A stretch of DNA of 11,115 bases from an uncultured Clostridia bacterium (GTDB lineage: Bacteria > Bacillota > Clostridia > Christensenellales > UBA3700): assembly GCA_946623205.1 (NCBI GenBank), contig CAMOQV010000034.1:1-11115 (forward strand), in the 5' to 3' direction. Below are positions 1-7,740 of this stretch, one piece after another; within the stretch, counting starts at the first letter, position 1, and every line of letters starts with the position of its first letter. A program made the translations under genes and the position numbers. Below the pieces are notes generated by a model that worked only from the letters and a program-made list of their open reading frames with translations, was not told where the DNA came from and ran no database searches.

Positions 1-1954
1 TTTGGCAAGATGCAGCTTGTTCTCTAGCACTTCCATCACCTGGCTTTATAGCAAATACGCCAGAACCAATTGATGTTGTACCCTTTAAAGCTACATTTGC
101 AATCTTTAGTGCATCTTCGTATTCCTTATCTAACTTGCCATCTCTTCTTTGAAGCTCAGAAGCGTGAATATTCTTTGCTCTTTCTACATACTTTGGATCT
201 TTTCTAGATAACGCAAATTCAGCAAGCTTTAGTGGGTTTGATCTATAAGAAGATGTTTCGCCTGATGGGATTAATTCGTCTGTTGTTGTAACAGGATCAT
301 TAATCTCAGCTGCAAGCTTAACAATGATATTGTCTGTTAATGAGATTTGCTCTGGCCAATCTCTGATATTTGGGCCATATTGCAATTCAGCCTTTTCGTC
401 TGCCTTGCCATATCCCTTATAAACTCTATTTGCATAAATTGTTTGATCGAAGTTAGCCTTTGGAATAATTGAATCGTAATCTAAATCTAAAGCACTTGTT
501 AAAGCACCGCCATTTGCAGCTGTAGCAGCAATAGATCTAGAATCCATAAGTGCAACTGAAGCGATTTGTCCATTTGCTGGCTTACTTCCTTCTCTATTTT
601 CGAAGTTTCTTGTAGAGTGTCTAATACTTAATGCGTTATTAGCTGGAACATCTCCTGCACCAAAACATGGTCCGCAGAAACATGTCTTTATAATAGCACC
701 GCTTCTTAGAAGCTTTGTTAAAGCTCCCTTTTCTAACAAATCTTCGTATGTTGGTGTAGATGCTGGATATACGCTCAATGTGAACTTATCTGATCCAATT
801 GTCTTACCATTTAAGATTTGAGAAGCTTCATAAATATTGTCGAATGTACCACCGGCACAACCAGCGATAACACCTTGTTCAACCATAACCTTGCCATCTT
901 TAATCTTATCAAGAAGAGTAAATTTAGCATTCTTAAGAAGTTTGTTTCCTTCTTCTTCTGCCTTAGCAAGAATATCTTGAGGATTTTCAATAACGTCTTT
1001 TAAGTTATATACATTGCTTGGGTGGAATGGAAGTGCGATTTGTGGTTCAACTGTAGATAAATCTACATCAACGATTCCATCATAATATGCAACCTTTTCT
1101 GGAGCGATTGGCTTGTAATCTTCCAATCTACCATGAACTAAATAGTAGTTCTTAACTTCTTCATCATCTGTTCTCCAAATAGAAGAAAGACAAGTTGTTT
1201 CTGTTGTCATTACATCAATACCATTTCTATATTCGATAGGTAAAGAGTTAATTCCATCTCCAACGAATTCCATAACCTTGTTCTTAACAAAGCCAGACTT
1301 AAACACTGCACCAATTATAGATAATGCAACGTCTTGAGGACCTACTCCCTTTCTTGGAGCACCATGTAAATTAATTGCGATAACATCTGGATACTTAACA
1401 TCATATGTTCTATTTAAAAGTTGCTTTACAAGTTCTGGACCACCTTCGCCCATTGCCATTGTTCCTAAAGCACCATAACGAGTATGCGAATCACTACCCA
1501 AAATCATCTTGCCGCATCCGCTCATACATTCTCTCATATATGTGTGAATAACTGCTTGATGAGGTGGAACGTAAATACCGCCATATTTTTTAGCAGCAGA
1601 CAAACCAAATACGTGATCGTCTTCGTTGATTGTTCCGCCAACTGCGCATAGTGAGTTATGACAGTTTGTTAAAACATAAGGAATTGGGAATTTCTTTAAT
1701 CCACTTGCCTTAGCGGTTTGAATAATACCAACGTAAGTAATATCATGTGATGCCATAGCATCAAACTTGATTTTCAAACCTTCTCCCTTTTTAGTAACAG
1801 GAGCCGTGTTGTGGTTCTTTAAAATTGAATAAGCCATTGTGCCCATATAGGCATTTTCTAAGTCTTTTTCGTTTAGTCCACTTTGTAATAATTGTTGTTT
1901 GCTTTGGAATTGACCATTAACATAGTACATTCCTTCCGAAATTAATTTAATCAT
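1..1954 (-). CDS. YbhJ-type hydratase, aconitase superfamily (3' end cut by window edge)
   Basis: The first 651 residues are visible; relatives run to roughly 750, so about 100 residues of the C-terminal swivel domain lie outside. Seen: the substrate-loop motif GSDSHT (His157), a single cysteine in GCAGG (Cys366) and CGPC (Cys427, Cys430). Their spacing of about 61 residues matches the three-cysteine [4Fe-4S] ligand set of aconitases. The arginine/serine motif GDGSARE (639–645) corresponds to the GSSRE motif of aconitase domain 4. GCAGG in place of the usual SCTN, and the block around GGIYVPPHQ (125–133), point to the YbhJ-like branch rather than AcnA, AcnB or LeuC. Members are annotated as hydratases, but I know of no established substrate. 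It probably carries a [4Fe-4S] cluster in the cytoplasm and performs a dehydration/hydration reaction (inference). The ATG is fixed by AGAGGA (1961–1966) six bases upstream. It starts 18 bases after the large surface-protein gene, so cotranscription is likely. Confidence 0.9.
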   Translation of the reverse strand, partial: MIKLISEGMYYVNGQFQSKQQLLQSGLNEKDLENAYMGTMAYSILKNHNTAPVTKKGEGLKIKFDAMASHDITYVGIIQTAKASGLKKFPIPYVLTNCHNSLCAVGGTINEDDHVFGLSAAKKYGGIYVPPHQAVIHTYMRECMSGCGKMILGSDSHTRYGALGTMAMGEGGPELVKQLLNRTYDVKYPDVIAINLHGAPRKGVGPQDVALSIIGAVFKSGFVKNKVMEFVGDGINSLPIEYRNGIDVMTTETTCLSSIWRTDDEEVKNYYLVHGRLEDYKPIAPEKVAYYDGIVDVDLSTVEPQIALPFHPSNVYNLKDVIENPQDILAKAEEEGNKLLKNAKFTLLDKIKDGKVMVEQGVIAGCAGGTFDNIYEASQILNGKTIGSDKFTLSVYPASTPTYEDLLEKGALTKLLRSGAIIKTCFCGPCFGAGDVPANNALSIRHSTRNFENREGSKPANGQIASVALMDSRSIAATAANGGALTSALDLDYDSIIPKANFDQTIYANRVYKGYGKADEKAELQYGPNIRDWPEQISLTDNIIVKLAAEINDPVTTTDELIPSGETSSYRSNPLKLAEFALSRKDPKYVERAKNIHASELQRRDGKLDKEYEDALKIANVALKGTTSIGSGVFAIKPGDGSAREQAASCQ

Positions 1955-1960
1955 TTTATA

Positions 1961-1966
1961 TCCTCT
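1961..1966 (-). promoter_or_regulatory. Shine-Dalgarno site of the hydratase gene
   Basis: AGAGGA on the minus strand sits six bases before the ATG at 1954, inside the 18-base gap after the upstream stop codon. It supports this start and translation of the hydratase as the second cistron of a shared mRNA. Confidence 0.75.
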
Positions 1967-1972
1967 TATAGT

Positions 1973-4900
1973 CTAAATCTTTCTCATTAATATCATTTGC
2001 ACATTTGGTATACTGCCTGAAATTGTTCTAACATAAATCCAACCACTTCTACTGTATGTATAGTTGTCACCTTCGTAATTTATGATTGCATATTCACCAC
2101 TTGTGAAAGGTTCATTTTCGGCAATAACTACATCAAATAGTGCATCTAATTTAGCTTGTTTTTCTGCTCCTGATAAAGAAGTCGGAATAATAATATCATA
2201 TTTTATATATTTTGCATAATCAAAATAAGTATCATCTGCCCTACAATCGCCATGAACATTTGCATATCTTTCATGCTTAACATTTGCTTGCGCATTTGTC
2301 ATAAATGCATATTCATAATCCAATACAGAAATATCATAGCTAGCTGTCTCCACGCGCAAATTACCCCATGTTGGCTCAGATACATACCAAACCCCACCAA
2401 CATAAATTTCTGCCCAGGTGTGTCCACCACCATCTCCAAGGCCTGATACTTTAATACATGGAATTCCCATCGTATTTAACATAGCCGAATAAGCAGCAAC
2501 TATTCCGTTACATACAGCAAGATGCAAATCAAACACGCCTTCCATAAAGAATGATGACCATCCATAAACTTCATGATATGTTTTAGCAGCACTGCGCGCT
2601 TCTGCTTCATCCGCTCCAGCGTGGTCATAATCCACATTTGTACATATCCATTGATAAATTGCCAATACTTGCTCATATTGATTCATATTTTCATCAAGAA
2701 TATCTCTTAACACCGTCTTCACTTTGTTGTATAAAGTAATCATTTCTTGAGTTCTTGGGATTGGATTATATCCATTCTCTAAAGCTAAATATAATTGCGT
2801 AGAAGTATAAACATCGGCGTTTCCGTTGTTGTAGATTTCAATTGGGAATCTATAATCTTCAGGTAGATGTGTAGTTGATGTGATTGAATAGAAGTTTGTA
2901 ACACGTTCAACATCATCTTGCTTCGTTCTATTAATTTCAGGTGTTTGCGCAGCATTAACTTGAATTCCAAATCTATAACATTGCCCTCTGATTAATTGTG
3001 CTGATGCGCCACTAAAAAGCAATCCATATTCGTTCGCTTCAGGCAATAATGACATTGCTTCCATTATTACACCCATTACAAAGTTCGCATTTGATAAAAC
3101 TTTTTCTTCTGCTGGAATTGGGCCTATATTGTCTCCTGTTTCAGGATCTCGCGTATAGTAATAATCGCCATCAAAAGTCAATTGATCAATATCGCCTATT
3201 TCAAAATCTAAGCATAAATCAACTGCTTTATGATTTGGATTTTCCGAATCAAATGCAGTTGCAACTTGCTTGTTATAAATCGTTAAGTACAATAAAATGT
3301 CATACAAATCTTGATAAGAAGTAATTAGAGTGTTTGTAGCCTTTCCGTATACATTTACAGTGTTGTCTAAATACTTTCTTGTCGAACTTGGCATAGATGT
3401 TGATTCTTTAGATAAATACAAATCATATTTGAATGTATAAATTGGAGATGCGTAATTCTCACCATTATACACTGCTGTTACTTGATATGTTTGGTTAGCA
3501 ACCTTCAAAAGTCCTGTTGCATTAAAACATGTATCGTCAAATAAATCTGTACTGCCTCTTGAAGAATATCCTGTTCCATCAATATCGACTACATAATAAT
3601 CAGCATCGAAATCATAATCCCATGTAATATAAACATATGGATATACCTCAACACTTGCTTTTACGTTGTATGGATAGAAGAATGAATTGTTTGCTACATT
3701 GAAATTCTTAGACACTAGTCCTTTATCTGTCATCAATTCAACTAAATGTCTTCCAACGACATAATTATCCATAATATCTGAGCTAATTCTTACTCTATTT
3801 GAATATATGTTGTAATCTACTTCATCGCCATCAATAAATACATAATCAATCTTATCTTGCATTGAAGAAGCAAAAACTATATCTAAAGATAAAGAATCAT
3901 TCTTTATATAATCAGCAATAGAAATATCATATGTTGAATAATTCGAATCATAAGCTGCATATGAATAATGATCGATTGTGAAATCCTCGTATTCAATATC
4001 TACTAAATATCTATAATTTTGAAGAGGAACTACCAATACTTCATTTGCTATAACTAGATAGTCATTTACACTATCGTAATAAATCTTTTCTGGATCAACC
4101 AAAACTCCATCATACTTAACGCTTATTACTGGCTTATTTGCAGTTAATGGAATACAAAGATTCTTTGACGCAATCAAAGACTGTGAAACCAAAATACCTT
4201 TTGATGAGCTTGTAATGTAATAGTTGTCTGGATTAATCAATTCAGATTCCACAAACAATGGATATAAATCTAAATCTTGAGCATACACATTTCCATTTAC
4301 ATATCTTTGTGTTAATTCGCTATCTAAAAACCAGCCTGAGAAATACTTATCTTCAAAAGTAGGATTTGGTAATGTATATGGATGTTCTACATCATATGTT
4401 GTTAAAGATGTATCGCATACTACGCCAGGCTCTAAATGATATGTTATGTTATATGTATGAAGTGCCCAATCTGCGTATAAAGTTATATCTTTATTAATTG
4501 CAGTGTTTGTATAGAATATATCTGTCAATTCTTCATCTAAATACCAATTAGTAAAATCATAGCCAACTTTTGTTGCTGGGAAAACTCTTACTACATTGTT
4601 TCTAAATGTGACATATCCTTTGTTTGCTCCGACATTTGTACCGCCGTTTAAAACATAAGTAATGTAATACTTCTTTTCTCTAAATGAAGGAGTTAAATGT
4701 AAGTTCCCTGTATTTTTAGAAGTAGTATCTAATAAGATACCTTTTGATTCATCTTTAAACCAACCAACAAAATCATAACCTTCTTTTGACGCAGTTGGTA
4801 AATTCAAAACAGTATCTACATCATAAGATGTTGGCATTGTGCCATTTAGTGTTTCATCCGCATCTAATGAATATGTTATTTCATATGTTTCTTTTTGCCA

Positions 4901-5650
4901 CTTTGCATATAAAGTAATATCTCCGCTATGTTCAGAATGTGGATCAAATACTGTATTAAAATCTGCATCTAAATACCAATTAATAAAAGCATAGCCCAAC
5001 TTTTCAGGAGCAAATATTTCCAATTCTGTTGTATATTTAGCTGGATTATCTTTGTTGTTCTTTCCCCCATCTAGGACATAGTTTATAGTGTATCCTGTGA
5101 ATTCCCACTTTGCATATAAAGTTAAAGGCTGCCAAATTCTATCGTAAGTTACATTCCACGCATTAGTAAATTCAGCATCTTTGAAATACCCCATAAATGT
5201 GTAACCATTTTTTGTGGTAGTTATTTCGTCTTTATTTAACTTTGCCCCAAAAGCATAATCTTTCGTAGCAACTGAACTTCCGCCATTTGTTTCAAAAGTA
5301 ATTGTACATGGGTCTTGAATTGTATCTAGTGGCAAAAATTTTGCATATAACTTAATTTCGCTATCTATTGTTTTGTCTAGATAGGTGTATTCATGAACTT
5401 CTTTATTTGATTCATCATACCAACCAGCAAAAGCATAACCAGATAGAGCTGGATCTGATGGGAAAGTAATAAGCTTATTTCCTGAAGATCTAATTGATGC
5501 ATAAGGAACGGCATTCAAATCGTTCGATGTATAGAAGATAATCGTATTATTTGAACTTAATGTAATTCCAGAGCATGCACTAAAACTAATTGCTAAAACA
5601 GCAATAAAAATCAAAATTAAAACTAAACCTGTAAACCTATTTTTCTTCAT
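1973..5650 (-). CDS. Large exported protein: InlB/Flg_new repeats, FN3-like region, transglutaminase-like domain
   Basis: The protein has 1225 residues. Residues 1–26 are a signal peptide (KKNR, a hydrophobic core, then FSAC); Cys26 could be lipidated, although F at -3 is a poor lipobox. Residues about 36–468 hold six tandem InlB B-type/Flg_new repeats, recognisable by GY-F-GW(Y/F)-D cores and LYAKW ends. Residues about 660–745 resemble a fibronectin type III domain (YITWDYD, YQVTAVYNG). Residues about 975–1145 form a transglutaminase-like domain: a helical lead-in, then Cys1047 in AVCNG and His1077 in GGGHTWAEIY. The third triad position reads SEPTW, so Glu1092 stands where Asp is usual. There is no LPXTG signal or C-terminal membrane helix, so anchoring would be by lipid or it is secreted. 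The body is rich in Tyr, Asp and Asn. Likely an envelope adhesion or protein-modifying factor (inference). The start is fixed by the signal peptide, yet no Shine-Dalgarno sequence precedes it. The hydratase follows 18 bases downstream. Confidence 0.9.
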   Translation of the reverse strand: MKKNRFTGLVLILIFIAVLAISFSACSGITLSSNNTIIFYTSNDLNAVPYASIRSSGNKLITFPSDPALSGYAFAGWYDESNKEVHEYTYLDKTIDSEIKLYAKFLPLDTIQDPCTITFETNGGSSVATKDYAFGAKLNKDEITTTKNGYTFMGYFKDAEFTNAWNVTYDRIWQPLTLYAKWEFTGYTINYVLDGGKNNKDNPAKYTTELEIFAPEKLGYAFINWYLDADFNTVFDPHSEHSGDITLYAKWQKETYEITYSLDADETLNGTMPTSYDVDTVLNLPTASKEGYDFVGWFKDESKGILLDTTSKNTGNLHLTPSFREKKYYITYVLNGGTNVGANKGYVTFRNNVVRVFPATKVGYDFTNWYLDEELTDIFYTNTAINKDITLYADWALHTYNITYHLEPGVVCDTSLTTYDVEHPYTLPNPTFEDKYFSGWFLDSELTQRYVNGNVYAQDLDLYPLFVESELINPDNYYITSSSKGILVSQSLIASKNLCIPLTANKPVISVKYDGVLVDPEKIYYDSVNDYLVIANEVLVVPLQNYRYLVDIEYEDFTIDHYSYAAYDSNYSTYDISIADYIKNDSLSLDIVFASSMQDKIDYVFIDGDEVDYNIYSNRVRISSDIMDNYVVGRHLVELMTDKGLVSKNFNVANNSFFYPYNVKASVEVYPYVYITWDYDFDADYYVVDIDGTGYSSRGSTDLFDDTCFNATGLLKVANQTYQVTAVYNGENYASPIYTFKYDLYLSKESTSMPSSTRKYLDNTVNVYGKATNTLITSYQDLYDILLYLTIYNKQVATAFDSENPNHKAVDLCLDFEIGDIDQLTFDGDYYYTRDPETGDNIGPIPAEEKVLSNANFVMGVIMEAMSLLPEANEYGLLFSGASAQLIRGQCYRFGIQVNAAQTPEINRTKQDDVERVTNFYSITSTTHLPEDYRFPIEIYNNGNADVYTSTQLYLALENGYNPIPRTQEMITLYNKVKTVLRDILDENMNQYEQVLAIYQWICTNVDYDHAGADEAEARSAAKTYHEVYGWSSFFMEGVFDLHLAVCNGIVAAYSAMLNTMGIPCIKVSGLGDGGGHTWAEIYVGGVWYVSEPTWGNLRVETASYDISVLDYEYAFMTNAQANVKHERYANVHGDCRADDTYFDYAKYIKYDIIIPTSLSGAEKQAKLDALFDVVIAENEPFTSGEYAIINYEGDNYTYSRSGWIYVRTISGSIPNVQMILMRKI
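4247..5545 (-). repeat. Six tandem InlB/Flg_new protein repeats (within the large exported protein)
   Basis: Six units of about 70 residues run from residue 36 to 468. Each opens with an ITY/ITF strand (TITFETNGG, TINYVLDGG, EITYSLDAD, YITYVLNGG, NITYHLEPG), has a central GY-F--W(Y/F)-D core, and closes with LYAKW or a variant (LYAKF, LYADW, LYPLF). The first unit has only the core and the LYAKF end clear. This is the pattern of Listeria–Bacteroides repeats (Flg_new, PF09479), which make extended beta-rich stalks on surface proteins. Units are diverged at DNA level, so this is an old duplication rather than a recent expansion. Confidence 0.85.
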
Positions 5651-5656
5651 AATATA

Positions 5657-5685
5657 AATATATAATATTTAATTTTTTAAGTCAA
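5657..5685 (-). promoter_or_regulatory. Promoter of the large exported-protein gene, apparently leaderless
   Basis: On the minus strand a TTGACT -35 box (5685–5680) is followed after 17 bases by a TATATT -10 box (5662–5657). Only six bases separate the -10 box from the ATG at 5650, so the usual start point, seven bases past the -10, falls on the A of the ATG. The 30 bases before the ATG contain no G, so no Shine-Dalgarno sequence is possible there. The -35 box lies in a small dyad (GTCA, TATT, TGAC) that could be an operator, but this is weak. The region is so AT-rich that alternative -10 registers exist. Confidence 0.6.
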
Positions 5686-5710
5686 ATATGACAGGTCTAG
5701 GAATTGTGAA

Positions 5711-6604
5711 TTATGCCTTTAAAAAATACTTCATAGCATATCCACATGGCTTATACGAAAGTTTGCTTTGCCTTAAGCCCTCATCGCCCATGTCTTCTTG
5801 TCTATTTATGATTCTACAGTCCTTTAAAACTTCTTTTGCAAATAAATTAACAAGCTTTGAATATACACCATTAAATGTTATGTCTGCCTTTTCAATATGA
5901 ACAATGCCAACATTTGATGGAGTTATTTCACCAAGTGTAAAGCCTGCAAGTTTTCCATCAACATACAAAACATAAGGATAAATATTATCATCGTTTGCCA
6001 TTTCTAGTGATCGCTTAATTGCATGGAATTCAGTTATCTCAACTTCTCTTTGATTCTCTGTCCATCTAAACAAAAGATCTTCAACTGCTTCTCTATCTTC
6101 ATCTTTGTATCTTCTAAACTCGTAATTATATAGTCTGTCAAAGACTGCAATATGATTTCTTTTTGAATGGTATTTTTTACCTTTGAATTCAACCAAATCT
6201 AAAGTATTGTAAAGGTACTCATTTTGGCTGTCAATTAGCGTGTATGTAAATGGTGGATTTTCATAGCAATCTAAATATTCTTGAGGGACACTTATCATAC
6301 CAAAAACTTCACCATCAAGCTTTGCTTGGTTCATCGCTAAATCAATTGCTTCTTTTGCTTTATCTAGTGTGCAAATTGGTGGCAAATATATATGACTAAA
6401 ATCCTCAAAAAATTCAGTATAATGGTTTGGTTTGAAGCGAATAAAAACTATATCATTTTTTGTTGCGATTTCCATGCTAGGATAGTCAAAAAAATCCCAT
6501 GATTGTAAGTATAATTTTGACCATTCACTTCCGTTAAATTGTGTATTTTTTTGAATTGAAGAAATATATTCAAAATCTTTATCTTTAATTTTATTAAAAA
6601 GCAT
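5711..6604 (-). CDS. DUF2156 family protein (phosphatidylglycerol lysyltransferase C-terminal-like, GNAT fold)
   Basis: The 297 residues match the DUF2156/LPG_synthase_C pattern: an N-terminal half ending in EYLYNTLDLVEFKGKKYHSKRNHI (about 129–151, key residues KYHxKRNHI), then the acyl-transfer half. That half has YVDGKLAGFTLGE (214–226), VHIEKAD (235–241), GVYSKLVNLFAKE (246–258), INRQEDMGDEGLRQSK (266–281) and LSYKP (282–286). The family is related to the catalytic domain of MprF, which moves amino acids from aminoacyl-tRNA to lipid. It has no membrane segments here, and single-domain members have no agreed substrate. It is therefore probably a cytoplasmic aminoacyl- or acyltransferase (inference). 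The start is supported by AAGGAA (6615–6610) five bases before the ATG. It is divergent from the 6651 operon and ends 60 bases before the exported-protein gene with no terminator visible, so readthrough is possible. Confidence 0.85.
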   Translation of the reverse strand: MLFNKIKDKDFEYISSIQKNTQFNGSEWSKLYLQSWDFFDYPSMEIATKNDIVFIRFKPNHYTEFFEDFSHIYLPPICTLDKAKEAIDLAMNQAKLDGEVFGMISVPQEYLDCYENPPFTYTLIDSQNEYLYNTLDLVEFKGKKYHSKRNHIAVFDRLYNYEFRRYKDEDREAVEDLLFRWTENQREVEITEFHAIKRSLEMANDDNIYPYVLYVDGKLAGFTLGEITPSNVGIVHIEKADITFNGVYSKLVNLFAKEVLKDCRIINRQEDMGDEGLRQSKLSYKPCGYAMKYFLKA

Positions 6605-6613
6605 TTTATTTCC

Positions 6614-6643
6614 TTGTCACGATTTTTTTGCGTGTGTTATAAT
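6614..6643 (+). promoter_or_regulatory. Promoter of the PH-like–rdgB–phosphodiesterase–typA operon
   Basis: TTGTCA (6614–6619), an 18-base gap and a perfect TATAAT (6638–6643). The expected transcription start is about 6650, directly at the ATG at 6651, and no Shine-Dalgarno sequence precedes that ATG. The -35 box overlaps the ribosome binding site of the divergent DUF2156 gene. The minus strand reads TATTAT across the same bases (6644–6639), a possible -10 for the divergent gene, but no matching -35 box is evident there. Confidence 0.7.
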
Positions 6644-6650
6644 AGCGCGT

Positions 6651-7151
6651 ATGGAAAAGCAATTCATTATCAAGCAAAAACTATGGGTTTATATTGTAGC
6701 TGCTATTATCCTAGCCGCACTAGTAGCTTCTATTATAATTGATTTACTTGCCCTTTTCAACGTAGGAAAGATGGTTTCTTCATTTCCTCCTTTAGATATC
6801 GTTGCAGTAGTCGTTATGGTCTTAGTTTGTTTGATACTTCCTTTATTTGTTTTCTTCTCAAGATATGTAGTATCTAAAGATGGAATAAAAAGATATATTG
6901 GCTTTATAAAAGAATCTGTAAAATACGAAGATATTTATCTTATGAGAGTTAATTCTTCAAAAACTATCCTTCTTTTGTATGTAAAAGCAGACGAGGAAGA
7001 CAAAGCACAAATTAAAGATGAAAAGACAGGATTAAGTGCAAATTTAATTCAAGTATTCATCTCTCAAGACAAAATGGATGAATTCATTTCTACAGTAAAA
7101 GAAAATGCAAAAAATTTGGCATTTGAAATAATGCCAGATAGCGAGGCATAA
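6651..7151 (+). CDS. Small membrane protein with PH-like domain
   Basis: The 166 residues begin with two hydrophobic helices (about 11–37 and 48–70). A soluble beta-rich domain follows, starting YVVSKDGIKRYIGFIKESVKYEDIYLMRV (key features: a strand, G-I-K-R, then YEDI). This is the pattern of bacterial PH-like (bPH) membrane proteins, where a strand describing a membrane-proximal setting is followed by an 'I--DI--I' turn. It ends in a helix and an acidic tail. The function is unknown. It heads the operon, with its stop codon one base before the rdgB start, so it is cotranscribed with RdgB, the phosphodiesterase and TypA. The ATG is chosen because residues 2–10 give a normal polar N-terminus before the first helix, and the next in-frame ATG (codon 41) would lose that helix. 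There is no ribosome binding site upstream. Family assignment by eye is moderate; existence of the gene is sure. Confidence 0.8.
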   Translation: MEKQFIIKQKLWVYIVAAIILAALVASIIIDLLALFNVGKMVSSFPPLDIVAVVVMVLVCLILPLFVFFSRYVVSKDGIKRYIGFIKESVKYEDIYLMRVNSSKTILLLYVKADEEDKAQIKDEKTGLSANLIQVFISQDKMDEFISTVKENAKNLAFEIMPDSEA

Positions 7152-7152
7152 A

Positions 7153-7740
7153 ATGGATGCAGTAGTTGCAACAAATAACAAAAATAAACTAAAAGAAATC
7201 AAAGCATATTTGCAAGGTCACTTTGATTCTATAAAGTCTTTAAAAGAAGTTGGAATTGAGATAGACATTGAAGAAACTGGCACAACATTTTTAGAAAATT
7301 CTTTAATAAAAGCAAGAACTATTTCTAAAATGACAAATATGGTTGCTATTGCTGATGATTCTGGATTATGTGTCGATGCCTTAGGCGGAGCTCCTGGCGT
7401 TTATTCTGCAAGATTTGCAGGCGAACCTTGTGATGATTTAAAAAACAATGAAAAATTGCTTGCCACACTAAAGGAAAAAGGTGTTATATCTTATAAAGAT
7501 AGGACTGCACACTACACTTCTGTCATAGTTATTTATTATCCAAATGATAAATACATTGTAGGTGAAGGTAAAGTTGAAGGCCACATACTCGATAAATATG
7601 TTGGAGATGGTGGCTTTGGATATGATCCACTTTTCTTCTGTGACGAATTAAATAAGACTTTTGCTCAAGTTACTCTTGAGGAGAAAAATACAGTATCTCA
7701 TAGAGCTAGAGCTCTTGACGATGTGCTAACAAAGATATGA
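7153..7740 (+). CDS. rdgB: XTP/dITP diphosphatase (RdgB/HAM1 family)
   Basis: This enzyme hydrolyses deaminated purine nucleoside triphosphates (dITP, XTP, ITP) to the monophosphate and pyrophosphate, keeping them out of DNA and RNA. Seen: the N-terminal nucleotide-binding motif ATNNKNKLKEI (6–16), TGTTFLENSLIKA (42–54) with the metal/base-site Glu48 and Asn49, and the catalytic DDSG (68–71). Further on are LGGAPGVYSARFAGE (77–91), GGFGYDPLF (153–161) and the SHR base-recognition motif (182–184). The length of 195 is typical, with no missing key residue. The start follows the previous stop after one base and has GAGG (7143–7146) as ribosome binding site. Its stop overlaps the next gene's start as ATGA. 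The pairing with a YfcE-type phosphoesterase matches ysnA–ysnB of Bacillus subtilis. Confidence 0.96.
   Translation: MDAVVATNNKNKLKEIKAYLQGHFDSIKSLKEVGIEIDIEETGTTFLENSLIKARTISKMTNMVAIADDSGLCVDALGGAPGVYSARFAGEPCDDLKNNEKLLATLKEKGVISYKDRTAHYTSVIVIYYPNDKYIVGEGKVEGHILDKYVGDGGFGYDPLFFCDELNKTFAQVTLEEKNTVSHRARALDDVLTKI

Noticed and set aside
1..1954. Reading the leftmost gene as a standard aconitase (AcnA/AcnB) or isopropylmalate isomerase
   Set aside because: The cluster-ligand context GCAGG and the GGIYVPPHQ block fit the YbhJ branch, not those enzymes.
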